Assembly: GCA_002433075.1 (NCBI GenBank)
Contig: DJHM01000044.1
Location: 1 to 64,000, forward strand
Direction: 5' to 3'
Source: Latescibacteria bacterium UBA6620
GTDB taxonomy: Bacteria > Latescibacterota > UBA2968
Length of the DNA stretch: 64,000 nt
Both the position numbers and the translations under genes were made by a program. Below are positions 17,181 through 25,862 of the stretch, one piece after another. The stretch's first letter is position 1. Each line of letters begins with the position of its first letter. Under the pieces are notes generated by a model. That model saw nothing but the letters and a program-made list of their open reading frames with translations, made no database searches and was not told where the DNA came from.

Positions 17181-18413
17181 ATGGTCAAAGGCGATCGAAT
17201 CGTAGGGATCGACATCGGTACGACGAAGATCTGCACGATCGTTGCGGAGGTTGAGGAGGAAGGGTTGAAGATCACCGGGGTGGGAAGCTCTCCGTCGGAT
17301 GGACTCAAGCGAGGGGTCGTGGTCAACGTGGACAAGACGGTGAGATCGATCGAGCAAGCGATCGACAAGGCCGAACGAATGTCAGATACACGGATCACGG
17401 CCGTCTACGCTGGCATTGCGGGGGATCACATCCGGAGTTTCAACAGTCGTGGGGTGATCGCCGTTTCGGGTCCCGATAACGAAATCACACCGCACGATGA
17501 AGGTCGGGTCATTGAAGCCGCAAAAGCGATCTCGATTCCGATCGATCGGGAGATCGTTCACGTCCTCCCGCAGGACTACTCGGTCGACGATCAACCGGGA
17601 ATCAAGGACCCGATCGGGATGTCGGGCGTTCGGCTCGAAGCGGACGTGCACATCGTCACGGGGGCCGTGACATCCGCCCAGAACATCTGTAAGAGCATTC
17701 GGCGAGCCGGTGTCGAGGTGGTCGACCTCGTGCTCGAGCCGATCGCGTCGAGCCACTCGGTACTGACCCCCGACGAGCAGGAGATGGGCGTCGTTCTCGT
17801 GGATATCGGGGGTGGAACCAGCGACATCGCTGTGTTCTACGACGGGAGCATTCGACACACGGCAGTTGTCGGGCTCGGTGGTGAGAATGTGACCCGTGAC
17901 GTGGCTGTGGGTCTGCGAACTCCGTTCAAGCAGGCGGAAGAGATAAAGCGATCCTACGGCTGCGCGCTGACGGGTCTCGTGAGCAAGGAAGAAGCGATCG
18001 AAGTCCCGGGCGTTGCGGGCCGGCCCGCGGACCGGGTGGAACGGGCAGAGCTGGCGTCGATCATCGAAGCCAGGATGGAAGAGATTTTCGTGCTCGTGAA
18101 CAGCGAGATTCGGAGGACCGACTATATCGATCTGCTCGCCGCAGGCGTCGTGATTACCGGCGGCGGTGCGATGGTGGAAGGGTGCGTGGATCTTGCTGAG
18201 GAGGTGTTCGGAATGCCGGCGAGGCTTGGAACGCCCCGTGGTGTGACGGGTCTGGTCGACGCCGTGACGCAACCGATTTACGCGACGGGCGTGGGCCTCG
18301 TCCAGTTTGGACTCGAGCACCAGCATCGCGAAGGTCAGTTCGCGAACGGCAACGGCGACATGTTCAATTCCATCCTGGGACGGATGAAAGGGTGGGTGAA
18401 GGACTTCTTTTAA
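17181..18413 (+). CDS. ftsA: Cell division protein FtsA
   Basis: FtsA is the actin-like protein that tethers FtsZ to the membrane. The ATPase fold begins GIDIGTTKICTIVAEVE and continues with the SHS2 domain and VLVDIGGGTSDIAVF near residue 205. VITGGGAMVEGC lies near 320. The last residues, GRMKGWVKDFF, form the expected amphipathic membrane-targeting helix. The ATG at 17181 has AAGGA upstream; earlier in-frame codons run into ftsQ and are unlikely. The length is 410 residues. Confidence 0.96.
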   Translation: MVKGDRIVGIDIGTTKICTIVAEVEEEGLKITGVGSSPSDGLKRGVVVNVDKTVRSIEQAIDKAERMSDTRITAVYAGIAGDHIRSFNSRGVIAVSGPDNEITPHDEGRVIEAAKAISIPIDREIVHVLPQDYSVDDQPGIKDPIGMSGVRLEADVHIVTGAVTSAQNICKSIRRAGVEVVDLVLEPIASSHSVLTPDEQEMGVVLVDIGGGTSDIAVFYDGSIRHTAVVGLGGENVTRDVAVGLRTPFKQAEEIKRSYGCALTGLVSKEEAIEVPGVAGRPADRVERAELASIIEARMEEIFVLVNSEIRRTDYIDLLAAGVVITGGGAMVEGCVDLAEEVFGMPARLGTPRGVTGLVDAVTQPIYATGVGLVQFGLEHQHREGQFANGNGDMFNSILGRMKGWVKDFF

Positions 18414-18528
18414 TCAGGTGACGGAGTACCGGAGTATCAGGTTTGTCAGTGTCTAAGGTTTACCGCTCTTCCCCGGAGCGTCTCGGCCTGCTCCTCTGGC
18501 CATCAGGCATTTCATCCCGGAGGTTACG

Positions 18529-19749
18529 GTGGTCACATTTTCGATCGTGGATAGTGAAAATCAAGCCAAGATGCGCGTGGTTGGCGTGGGTGGGGCCGGT
18601 GGCAACGCCGTGAACCGCATGATCGATGCCGGTCTGCAGGGTGTCGATTTCATCGCGGCCAACACAGATGCACAGGTTCTCGAACTGTCGCTCGCATCCC
18701 GTCGCATCCAGATCGGGTCGAACGTGACCCGGGGTCTGGGTGCTGGCGCAGATCCCGAGGTAGGTCGTCGGGCAATCGAGGAAACGCGCGATCAGATGGC
18801 GGAGGAACTGTCTGGCTCGGACCTGGTTTTCGTCACGGCAGGAATGGGTGGCGGTACCGGCACTGGAGCGGCACCCGTCGTGGCAGATATCGCGCGAGAT
18901 GCGGGAGCGCTGACGGTTGGGATAGTGACAAAGCCGTTCGCGATGGAAGGTTCGACGAAAATGCGGAACGCCGAAGCCGGAATCGAAGAGCTGAAGGCGG
19001 CCGTCGATACCTTGATCGTGATTCCGAATCAGCGCCTGCTCTCGGTGAGCTCTCGGGAGACGACGCTGAAGGATGCCTTCGCGATGGCAGACGAAGTGCT
19101 CCATCAGGCCACACGGGGGATCTCCGATCTGATCACGATCCCGGGCGAAGTAAACCTGGATTTCAACGATGTCCGCACGGTGATGCTCCAGGGCGGAGAC
19201 GCGCTGATGGGGACGGGCGGATCGGTCGGCGAAAACCGAGCGGTCGAAGCGGCTCAGAAGGCGCTCCACAGTCCTCTTCTGGAGGAAGTGAACATTCAGG
19301 GCGCTAAGGGCGTGCTCGTGAACATTTCGGCCGGCAGCGATCTGAAGCTCTTCGAAGTAAACGACGCCGTAACCGTGATTACGGAAGCCGGCGGAGAGGA
19401 TGCCCACGTGATCTGGGGGACGGTCCTGGATGATACCCTGGGTGACGAACTGCGCGTGACGGTCATCGCGACAGGCTTCGAGATCGAGACGAACGGCCGC
19501 AGCCGAAGCGAGATCGGATTTTCTAGAGAGATTCCTCGACGGCTCGGTGCGGAAATTCCCGCCTACATTCGACGTGGGGCCGGGCAGCCGGAGCCTGCGA
19601 CCGTTGCCCAGGCCTCGAACAGCTCGACGGAGGAAGACACTCCCGAAGAGAATGCGGAGGAACCTGCGTCGGAAGATCCGCTGGAGGAGTTGTCGCTTGA
19701 CGATCTCGAGTATCCCACGTTTCTGAGGAGGCGGATGGTGCGGAAGTAA
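18529..19749 (+). CDS. ftsZ: Cell division GTPase FtsZ
   Basis: FtsZ is the tubulin homologue that forms the division ring. The protein shows VVGVGGAGGNAVNRM at the N-terminus, the GTPase signature GGGTGTGAAPV near residue 107, and IVTKPF. The GTG start at 18529 has GGAGG at 18519-18523. After the globular core is an acidic linker of about 40 residues rich in Glu and Ser. The C-terminal peptide reads LEYPTFLRRRMVRK, a variant of the DIPAFLRK-type tail that binds FtsA. The 115 bases between ftsA and ftsZ hold no gene. Confidence 0.97.
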   Translation: MVTFSIVDSENQAKMRVVGVGGAGGNAVNRMIDAGLQGVDFIAANTDAQVLELSLASRRIQIGSNVTRGLGAGADPEVGRRAIEETRDQMAEELSGSDLVFVTAGMGGGTGTGAAPVVADIARDAGALTVGIVTKPFAMEGSTKMRNAEAGIEELKAAVDTLIVIPNQRLLSVSSRETTLKDAFAMADEVLHQATRGISDLITIPGEVNLDFNDVRTVMLQGGDALMGTGGSVGENRAVEAAQKALHSPLLEEVNIQGAKGVLVNISAGSDLKLFEVNDAVTVITEAGGEDAHVIWGTVLDDTLGDELRVTVIATGFEIETNGRSRSEIGFSREIPRRLGAEIPAYIRRGAGQPEPATVAQASNSSTEEDTPEENAEEPASEDPLEELSLDDLEYPTFLRRRMVRK

Positions 19750-19782
19750 GTGCGCCGCTTCACCGCTAGGGCTCGACGGGAG

Positions 19783-19885
19783 CGGTAGACGGTGGACAGT
19801 AGACGGCCCGCCTTGCCGTAGCCTCCTTACTCGCCATAGCCTTGGGGAAGGCGGTTGGCGGAGGCAGGTGGACAGTGGACGAAGT
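19783..19885 (+). repeat. Intergenic repeat-rich stretch after ftsZ
   Basis: Between ftsZ and the next gene (19750-19997) no coding sequence is visible. The stretch carries near-direct repeats of the type GTAGACGGTGGACAG and GACAGTAGACGG, plus a GCCCGCC...GGCGG imperfect inverted repeat. The 12-mer GACAGTAGACGG recurs at 59922, which suggests a dispersed family. Confidence 0.5.
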
Positions 19886-19896
19886 CGGACTACGAG

Positions 19897-19932
19897 AGCC
19901 GCGGATCTTGCGAAAGCGAGGCCGCGGCTTTT
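19897..19932 (+). terminator. Intrinsic terminator closing the dcw operon
   Basis: AGCCGCGG (19897-19904) pairs with CCGCGGCT (19922-19929), followed by TTTT. The hairpin lies about 150 bases after the ftsZ stop, where the operon should end. Confidence 0.75.
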
Positions 19933-19997
19933 CCTTTGGGTCCACGGGAAGGAAGATGGATTGAAAGTTTGCTCGGGGTTGGGTAAAGGGCGATCGA

Positions 19998-20639
19998 ATG
20001 GCGATGAACAAAACTGAACTCATCGTGGTCCGGCACGGGGAAACGGCCTGGAATGCCGACGGTCGTATCCAGGGTCATCAACCTGTGCCGCTGAACGATC
20101 GGGGAAGGAAGCAGGCAAGCCTGCTGGGAAAACGCCTTGCTTCAGAAAGGGTGGACGCGATCTTCAGCAGCGATCTATTGAGGACGGTTCAGACGGCGGA
20201 AGCGATCTGTGAGGGCACGAATCTTACGATCGTGATGGACCCCGGGTTACGGGAATGGTCGCTGGGCGTGCTGGAGGGTAAGCATCCGCGAGATTCACGG
20301 GTCGACCATCCCGAGCTCGTCGATGCGTACGAACGGGGAGACCCGGATGGCGCCATCCCGGGCGGGGAAACGATCCGCGAACGGTTTACCCGCACGACTT
20401 CGTGTCTCAGACGGATTGCCGGGGCTCACGAGGGCCAGCAGGTGGTCGTCGTGACGCACGGGGGTGTTCTGGACGATTTGTATCGAATGGTCAACGAGCT
20501 CCCCCTGGACGTGCGGAAGGATTTCGATCTCTACAACGGGGGCATCCATCGGTTCGAAGTCGAAGAAGGTCGATGGTCGATGACCGTCTGGGGGGATGTC
20601 GATCATCTGAGTGAGGTGGGCTCACTGGCCGATTGGTAG
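19998..20639 (+). CDS. Histidine phosphatase family protein (phosphoglycerate mutase-like)
   Basis: The 213-residue protein belongs to the histidine phosphatase superfamily, which uses a phosphohistidine intermediate. The catalytic motif VVRHGETAWN lies near residue 10, and the second histidine in VVVTHGGVLDDL near residue 155. The short length suggests a broad-specificity or sugar-phosphate/cobalamin-type phosphatase rather than glycolytic phosphoglycerate mutase; the substrate cannot be read from sequence. The ATG at 19998 has AAGGGCG upstream. It may be the first gene of the run that continues to 28157. Confidence 0.88.
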   Translation: MAMNKTELIVVRHGETAWNADGRIQGHQPVPLNDRGRKQASLLGKRLASERVDAIFSSDLLRTVQTAEAICEGTNLTIVMDPGLREWSLGVLEGKHPRDSRVDHPELVDAYERGDPDGAIPGGETIRERFTRTTSCLRRIAGAHEGQQVVVVTHGGVLDDLYRMVNELPLDVRKDFDLYNGGIHRFEVEEGRWSMTVWGDVDHLSEVGSLADW

Positions 20640-20685
20640 GATCGTGAAACGGGCCGGGCTGTGAAATCGCAGGAGGAGGATCGAC

Positions 20686-21567
20686 TTGAAAACACGCAGG
20701 CTGGGTCGCACGGACCTGCAGGTTTCGGAACTCGGGTTCGGAGCGTGGCAGATCGGGTGGACGCGGCCCGAGGACGGTGACGAAATAGGACGGCTGCTCA
20801 ATCGGGCACTGGACCTCGGGATCAACCTGATCGACTCATCTGCAGCCTATCGATGGAGCGAGGAATTAATCGCCAAGTACGTGGGCCATCGACGGGATGA
20901 GTTCATTTTCGCTACGAAGTGCGGATCCGGTCGCGTGCTCCAACCGGATGGAGAATGGGTCCAGACGCTCGACTACTCGGCGAAGTCGATCGCGCCCCAG
21001 ATCGATCGAAGCCTGCAACGGTTGAACACAGATCATATCGACATCATCCAACTGCACAGCCCACCCTTCGACGATGTCGTGTTCGGAGACGGGCTGGAGG
21101 GTTTGAAGCGAGCGCAGGAACAAGGCAAGGTGCGCTTCGTTTCGATATCGGCAGATGAAGACGCGGCACTCAAAGCGATCGAGATCGGGGAATACGACAC
21201 GCTGCAGATCACCTACAACGTGCTGGATCAATCCCCCTCGGATTTTCTGGCCGCTGCGCGTGAGAAAGACATGGGGCTCATCATCAAACAGCCGATCGCG
21301 AATGCGGTGTTCGCGAAGCCGGATAAGGACAATCCGAGTGCGGCCATCGCCGATCGGGCCCACTCGATCCTTTCCCCCGAAGCCATCGGGGATCTTGCCC
21401 CGGTTGAGGCGGCCTTGCGCTGGCTTCTCAACGATGAAAACGTGCATACGGCAATCGTAGGCACGACCAACCTGTCACACCTGGAATCCAACGTCGAAGC
21501 AGTCACCAAGGGACCTATCCCGGAAGGTGTGGCAGAGGAGATTGGTCGTCGCTTCCAAGGTTTATGA
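20686..21567 (+). CDS. Aldo/keto reductase
   Basis: This 293-residue (alpha/beta)8 oxidoreductase probably reduces or oxidises a sugar or aldehyde with NADP(H). The catalytic tetrad is visible: Asp and Tyr in DSSAAYRWSEELI, Lys in FATKCGSG, and His in IDIIQLHSPP. The C-terminal cofactor site AIVGTTNLSHLESNVEA is present. The TTG start at 20686 is supported by a strong AGGAGGAGGA upstream. Its neighbours are other sugar-type oxidoreductases, which suggests a shared catabolic route. Confidence 0.92.
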   Translation: MKTRRLGRTDLQVSELGFGAWQIGWTRPEDGDEIGRLLNRALDLGINLIDSSAAYRWSEELIAKYVGHRRDEFIFATKCGSGRVLQPDGEWVQTLDYSAKSIAPQIDRSLQRLNTDHIDIIQLHSPPFDDVVFGDGLEGLKRAQEQGKVRFVSISADEDAALKAIEIGEYDTLQITYNVLDQSPSDFLAAAREKDMGLIIKQPIANAVFAKPDKDNPSAAIADRAHSILSPEAIGDLAPVEAALRWLLNDENVHTAIVGTTNLSHLESNVEAVTKGPIPEGVAEEIGRRFQGL

Positions 21568-21624
21568 ATGACGATGAGATTACTGATTCGGGAGATTTGA
21601 CGTTGTCTTGCGAAGGAAGGTGCT

Positions 21625-22614
21625 ATGGATAGAGTAAGGTGGGGAATTATCGGCTGTGGCGACGTGTGCGAAGTAAAGAACGGACCCGGGCTCTACAAAG
21701 CCGAGCACTCGGAACTTGTCGCAGTGATGCGCCGAGACGGCGCCGCAGCCGAAGACTATGCGAGACGTCACAACGTGGCACGGTGGTACACGGACGGTCA
21801 GGCGGTGATCGATGACGACGAAGTGGATGCGGTGTATGTCGCGACCCCGCCTTCGACACACTGTGAGTATGCGCTGGCTGCCGCAGAAGCGGGGAAACCG
21901 TGTCTGGTCGAAAAGCCGATGGCGTGCAACGCGGACGAGTGCGAACGGATGGTCGATGCCTTTAAGGCAAAGGATATTCCCCTCTGGGTCGCATACTATC
22001 GCCGTGCGTTGCCGAGGTTTCTGAAACTGCGGGACCTGTTGAAGGATGAGGTCGTGGGCACGTTGACGTCGATCCATATCGTGCACTACGGGCAGGCTCC
22101 TGTAGGTGAACGTCCCAGAACCTGGCGCTACGATCCCGTAATCGCGGGTGCCGGGGGATTCTACGATGTGGGTTCTCACGGGCTGGACATCCTGGATTTC
22201 CTGCTGGGTCCGATCACGACGGTCTCCGGAAGCTCGATCCACACAGGTGGAGACTACGCGGTCGAGGACGTCACGGTTCTCAGCTTTCTGTTCGGCGATA
22301 AGGTGGGGGCTACGGGGATCTACAATTTCAACGCCAGCCACGGCGAGAACGGGATGACGTTCACGGGTACGGAAGGGGAGATCTGGTGTCCCGTGTTCAG
22401 CGACACGAACATCGAGATCAAAATGCGCGACGGGTCGACGGAATCGATCGCTGCTCCGAATCCGCCCCACGTGGGACAACCGCTTCAGGAGACGATCATT
22501 GCGGAACTCCGGGGCGAGGGAACGTGCGAGTCGACCGGAGAGAGCGGGCTGAGAACCCAGTGCGTGATGGACGCCTGCGTAGCGAACTACTATGGAGACG
22601 GTCGCGGAAAGTGA
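21625..22614 (+). CDS. Gfo/Idh/MocA family oxidoreductase
   Basis: The 329-residue protein has the N-terminal Rossmann fold (WGIIGCGDVCEVK), the family motif EKPMACN near residue 95 that supplies the catalytic lysine, and the C-terminal alpha/beta substrate domain with GGGFYDVGSHGLDI-like sequence holding the catalytic histidine. Such enzymes oxidise sugars, sugar acids or inositols, often at C3, with NAD(P). The ATG at 21625 is preceded by AAGGAAGG. The substrate is unknown; the DUF1080 protein downstream makes 3-keto sugars one possibility. Confidence 0.93.
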   Translation: MDRVRWGIIGCGDVCEVKNGPGLYKAEHSELVAVMRRDGAAAEDYARRHNVARWYTDGQAVIDDDEVDAVYVATPPSTHCEYALAAAEAGKPCLVEKPMACNADECERMVDAFKAKDIPLWVAYYRRALPRFLKLRDLLKDEVVGTLTSIHIVHYGQAPVGERPRTWRYDPVIAGAGGFYDVGSHGLDILDFLLGPITTVSGSSIHTGGDYAVEDVTVLSFLFGDKVGATGIYNFNASHGENGMTFTGTEGEIWCPVFSDTNIEIKMRDGSTESIAAPNPPHVGQPLQETIIAELRGEGTCESTGESGLRTQCVMDACVANYYGDGRGK

Positions 22615-22646
22615 CTCAAGGATGGTGCTGTGGAGGTTGAGCCTGA

Positions 22647-23471
22647 ATGTATGATCTGAGGGGAAAGGTGGCCCTGGTGACGGGGGCGGGCGGTGAGAAG
22701 GGGATCGGTCGGGCGATCGCGAACCGACTGGCTACCGAGGGCGCAGATGTGGCGGTGAGCGATCTGGAAGACGTTTCCCGGGAGGGTTGGGGCGGTCTTT
22801 CGGCCGTGGTGGCGGAGATCGAGAAGCAGGACCGGAAGTCGCTCGGGATTGAAGCGGACGTGGGAGAAGAGGGCGAGGTGGAGCAGTTGATCCGGACCGT
22901 GATCGATCGGTTCGGTAAGCTGGACATCCTGGTCAATAATGCTGGGGCTCCGGCAGGACCCGACCGGGTTCCCGTGGTCGATCTTGGGGTCGACGTGTGG
23001 GATACGGTGCAGCGGGTCAACTTGAGAGGTACGTTTCTTTGCTCCAGAGCGGCAGCGCGTCACATGATCGAACGAGACGGCGGCGGGAAGATCATTAACA
23101 TGTCATCCGTTTCGGGGAAGAAGGGGTCTCCACGGTTCGCGGCGTATTGTGCATCGAAGTTTGCGATCATCGGGTTCACGCAGTCCCTTTCTGGCGAACT
23201 GGCGCCGCACGACATCCAGGTGAACGCCCTCTGTCCGGGACTGATCGAAACAGAGCGGGTGACGGGGATGGCAAGCGCACTGAAGCCCGAGGGTGTTTCG
23301 ACCGAGGCGTATCGGGAACAAATGGTCGCGAGGGCGGGTTCGGGGAACCCGGTCGGGAGGATCGGTCAACCCGATGATGTCGCACGCGCAGCAGCTTATC
23401 TGGCGTCGAATGAATCGGCATTCCTGACGGGACTATCGATTCCGGTGGCGGGTGGCTCGTGGATGCTCTGA
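22647..23471 (+). CDS. Short-chain dehydrogenase/reductase (SDR)
   Basis: The 274-residue protein is a classical SDR. It shows TGAGGEKGIGRAIA for the nucleotide loop, NNAGAPAG, the catalytic serine in MSSVSG and YCASK as the YxxxK pair, and ends with the usual FLTGLSIPVAGGSWM. The likely reaction is NAD(P)-dependent oxidation of an alcohol or sugar. It follows the Gfo/Idh gene by 32 bases and shares its direction. Confidence 0.93.
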   Translation: MYDLRGKVALVTGAGGEKGIGRAIANRLATEGADVAVSDLEDVSREGWGGLSAVVAEIEKQDRKSLGIEADVGEEGEVEQLIRTVIDRFGKLDILVNNAGAPAGPDRVPVVDLGVDVWDTVQRVNLRGTFLCSRAAARHMIERDGGGKIINMSSVSGKKGSPRFAAYCASKFAIIGFTQSLSGELAPHDIQVNALCPGLIETERVTGMASALKPEGVSTEAYREQMVARAGSGNPVGRIGQPDDVARAAAYLASNESAFLTGLSIPVAGGSWML

Positions 23472-23493
23472 CCCTAAGAGGAGGGCGGACCAC

Positions 23494-24297
23494 GTGATCG
23501 TCGAATGGAACGCGCATATGTTCAGTTCGGATACGGATCGATATCCGTTCCACGAGCGGGCGGTCTATACCCCGGACGCTTCGCGCTGGGAGGCCGATCC
23601 GGTCGAAGCCTACCTGGAGAGGCTTGATGCTGAGGGCATAGATCGGGCGGTGCTGGTGCATCCTGAGCCCTACGGCGACGATCATCGGTTGGTACTGGAT
23701 TGCGTGGCGAAGCATCCGGATCGCTTCAAGGCGACGAGCCTCTTCTACCCGAAGGACAACGATGCGTCGTCCCAACTTGCGGATCTGGTGACGGCGCACC
23801 CCGAGGTGGTGGCGACGAGGTTTCACAAGCACCGTGGCAAAGAAAGCTACCTGGACAGTTTTGCGGACAAGGGTGTGGTGGCCTTGTGGAGCAAGGCGGC
23901 TGAACTGGGCCTGGTCGTCGAACTGCACATCGGCCCGGATCACGCCGCGGCGTGTGAGGATCTGATCCAGGCCTATCCGGGGACGGCAGTTCTGATCGAT
24001 CATCTGGCCGAGCCGGATCGCGGAAACGCGGTGGAGTTCGCCGACGTCCTCGAGTTGGGGAGGTTCGACAACGTCTACATGAAGCTCTCTGGGCTGAATC
24101 ACTTTGCAGACGGCGAACCTCTTTATGAAAGCGCCAGACCGTTCACGAAACGCGTGATCGAAGCCTTCGGACCGGATCGGCTCGTTTGGGGAAGCGGGAC
24201 TCCAGATATCATCGGCGCACATATGCCCAACTACAGCGCCGAAGATCGAGCGAAGGTACTGGGGGGGAATGTTGGGAGACTGCTGGATTGGCGATGA
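23494..24297 (+). CDS. Amidohydrolase-type TIM-barrel protein (lactonase-like), metal site altered
   Basis: The 267-residue protein resembles the amidohydrolase-2 group, which includes sugar lactonases and decarboxylases. The GTG at 23494 has AGGAGGGCGG upstream; an earlier in-frame start at 23452 would lie inside the SDR gene. The usual N-terminal HxH is reduced to NAHMFS. HIGPDH and IDHLAEPDRG supply later His and Asp positions. The C-terminal GSDxP motif reads GSGTPD, so its aspartate is displaced. It may have changed metal use or lost activity; the fold assignment is firmer than the function. Confidence 0.8.
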   Translation: MIVEWNAHMFSSDTDRYPFHERAVYTPDASRWEADPVEAYLERLDAEGIDRAVLVHPEPYGDDHRLVLDCVAKHPDRFKATSLFYPKDNDASSQLADLVTAHPEVVATRFHKHRGKESYLDSFADKGVVALWSKAAELGLVVELHIGPDHAAACEDLIQAYPGTAVLIDHLAEPDRGNAVEFADVLELGRFDNVYMKLSGLNHFADGEPLYESARPFTKRVIEAFGPDRLVWGSGTPDIIGAHMPNYSAEDRAKVLGGNVGRLLDWR

Positions 24298-24314
24298 CGG
24301 GAGACAGAAAGTAG

Positions 24315-25157
24315 ATGGCAATCCTCGAACGTGACGAAGCTCTGAAGAAACGAAACGAGCTGGTCGAGCTGGGATATACGATCATTCCGGGCGTGATGAC
24401 GGATCCGTTTCTGTCGGAGGTACGAGATTGGACGGACCGGGTCATGGATCGGGTCGAGGTGGACCCGAAATTCCGGTATCAGGGCAGTGACGTACAGATC
24501 ATGACTCCGGAAAGATGGCCCGAAGATCGGGAACCCACCGATCGCAATTATTCCGACCCATTCGTCGAACGCATTGTGGAGTTCCCCGCAGCACTGCAGA
24601 TCTGCGAGGACCTGGGGCTGGAAGGACTGGGGGGACACGGGAACGTCATCCTCCTTTCGAAGCCACCCTTCGGGCCGCCGCTCTATTGGCACCAGGACCA
24701 TATGAACTGGAATCACCCGGAATCGCTCTCTCCCTGGCCGATCAAAGTCTTTCTCTCCTATTACATGACCGACACGACGAGGGAAAACGGCTGCCTTCGC
24801 GTTCTCCCTGGAACCCACGTCAAACGCATCCCCTTGCACGACCAGCTGCCGAACGCACACGAACCCGAGATTCAAGCGATCGAGGATCTGAATCACCCGG
24901 TTTTCCAGGATCATCCGGATGCTGTCGATGTCCCTTTGAGCGCGGGCGATCTGGTGGTCGCGGACAGCCGAATGCTTCACGCCGCGTGGCCGAACAACAC
25001 GGACAAACGTCGTACCCTGGTTTTGCTGTGGCACGACGTGTTTCCCTTTCCGTCCATTCCCAGCTGGTGGGAAGGGGACGTACCAGAGGAGATCCGGAAT
25101 CCGGATCGGAACATCGACGTCGAACGGACACGGATGCCGGGAGAATATCTGAAGTGA
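24315..25157 (+). CDS. Phytanoyl-CoA dioxygenase (PhyH) family protein
   Basis: This 280-residue non-haem Fe(II)/2-oxoglutarate oxygenase shows the HxD metal pair in YWHQDHMNW near residue 135, CLRVLPGTHVKR after it, and the distal histidine in MLHAAWPNNTDKRRTLV near residue 225, whose arginine should bind 2-oxoglutarate. All triad residues are present, so the enzyme is probably active. The substrate is unknown; the PhyH family is broad. It starts 17 bases after the amidohydrolase gene. Confidence 0.92.
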   Translation: MAILERDEALKKRNELVELGYTIIPGVMTDPFLSEVRDWTDRVMDRVEVDPKFRYQGSDVQIMTPERWPEDREPTDRNYSDPFVERIVEFPAALQICEDLGLEGLGGHGNVILLSKPPFGPPLYWHQDHMNWNHPESLSPWPIKVFLSYYMTDTTRENGCLRVLPGTHVKRIPLHDQLPNAHEPEIQAIEDLNHPVFQDHPDAVDVPLSAGDLVVADSRMLHAAWPNNTDKRRTLVLLWHDVFPFPSIPSWWEGDVPEEIRNPDRNIDVERTRMPGEYLK

Positions 25158-25224
25158 AATGGAAGACGTGGCAGAAGGAGCGCGGGCGAGAAGTCGATAA
25201 AGCTCAGACGAGCGGGGACGTGCG

Positions 25225-25818
25225 GTGGACCTGACGACCTGGCGTGAGCCTGCTTCGGGACATCCGGATGTCCGGGTCGTGATGGTGAGAGAAAATCTCG
25301 ACGACATACCATCCTATGAATTGCCGTCGGATTACTCCTTGAGGTGGTATCGTCCGGGTGATGGCGAAGACTGGAAGCGCATACACGATGCGTGTGGGGG
25401 CTACGGCGAACTGGACAAGGATCTGTTTCGACGGGAGTTCGGATGCGATGATGAGGAACTGGGTCGCCGGATGTGTTTTGCGTGCACGCCGGATGGGACG
25501 CCTGTTTCTACGAACACGGCGTGGTTCGGTTCATTGGAAAATTTGAACTACGGCCGTATCCACTGGGTGGCAACGAGCGTAGCCGAACAGCGCAAGGGGC
25601 TGTCTCGACCTCTGATGACAGCGGTGTGCGTGCGAATGAAAGAACTCGGACACGATCGTGCCTACCTGACGACGAACACGCAGCGTCTACGTGCGATTCT
25701 GCTCTACCATCGATTCGGGTTTAAACCGTATTCGGACTCGACCCAGGAGAAGGATGCTTGGGGAGCAGTGGAAGAGAAACTGAGAACGTTCGGAAAAACT
25801 CTATCCTTGGAACTTTGA
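25225..25818 (+). CDS. GNAT-family N-acetyltransferase
   Basis: The 197-residue protein has a GNAT core: ATSVAEQRKGLSRPLM carries the acetyl-CoA-binding Q/RxxGx(G/A)-like loop with Leu-Ser in place of the usual residues, and LYHRFGFKPY is the typical C-terminal motif. The N-terminal 55 residues precede the GNAT domain (SLRWYRPGDGEDWKRIHDA). The GTG at 25225 gives this length; an ATG at 25282 would remove 19 residues. The substrate is unknown. It lies in the same run as the oxidoreductases. Confidence 0.85.
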   Translation: MDLTTWREPASGHPDVRVVMVRENLDDIPSYELPSDYSLRWYRPGDGEDWKRIHDACGGYGELDKDLFRREFGCDDEELGRRMCFACTPDGTPVSTNTAWFGSLENLNYGRIHWVATSVAEQRKGLSRPLMTAVCVRMKELGHDRAYLTTNTQRLRAILLYHRFGFKPYSDSTQEKDAWGAVEEKLRTFGKTLSLEL

Positions 25819-25862
25819 ATCCATCTGTCAGAGTCAGGTGACGGACCGTAAGGAGGCAGGCT

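Noticed and set aside
16181..17398. Long reverse-strand open frame (405 codons) across ftsQ and ftsA.
   Set aside because: It is antisense to two clear division genes, has low-complexity Arg/His-rich sequence and no recognisable domain. It is a by-product of the GC-rich codon pattern.
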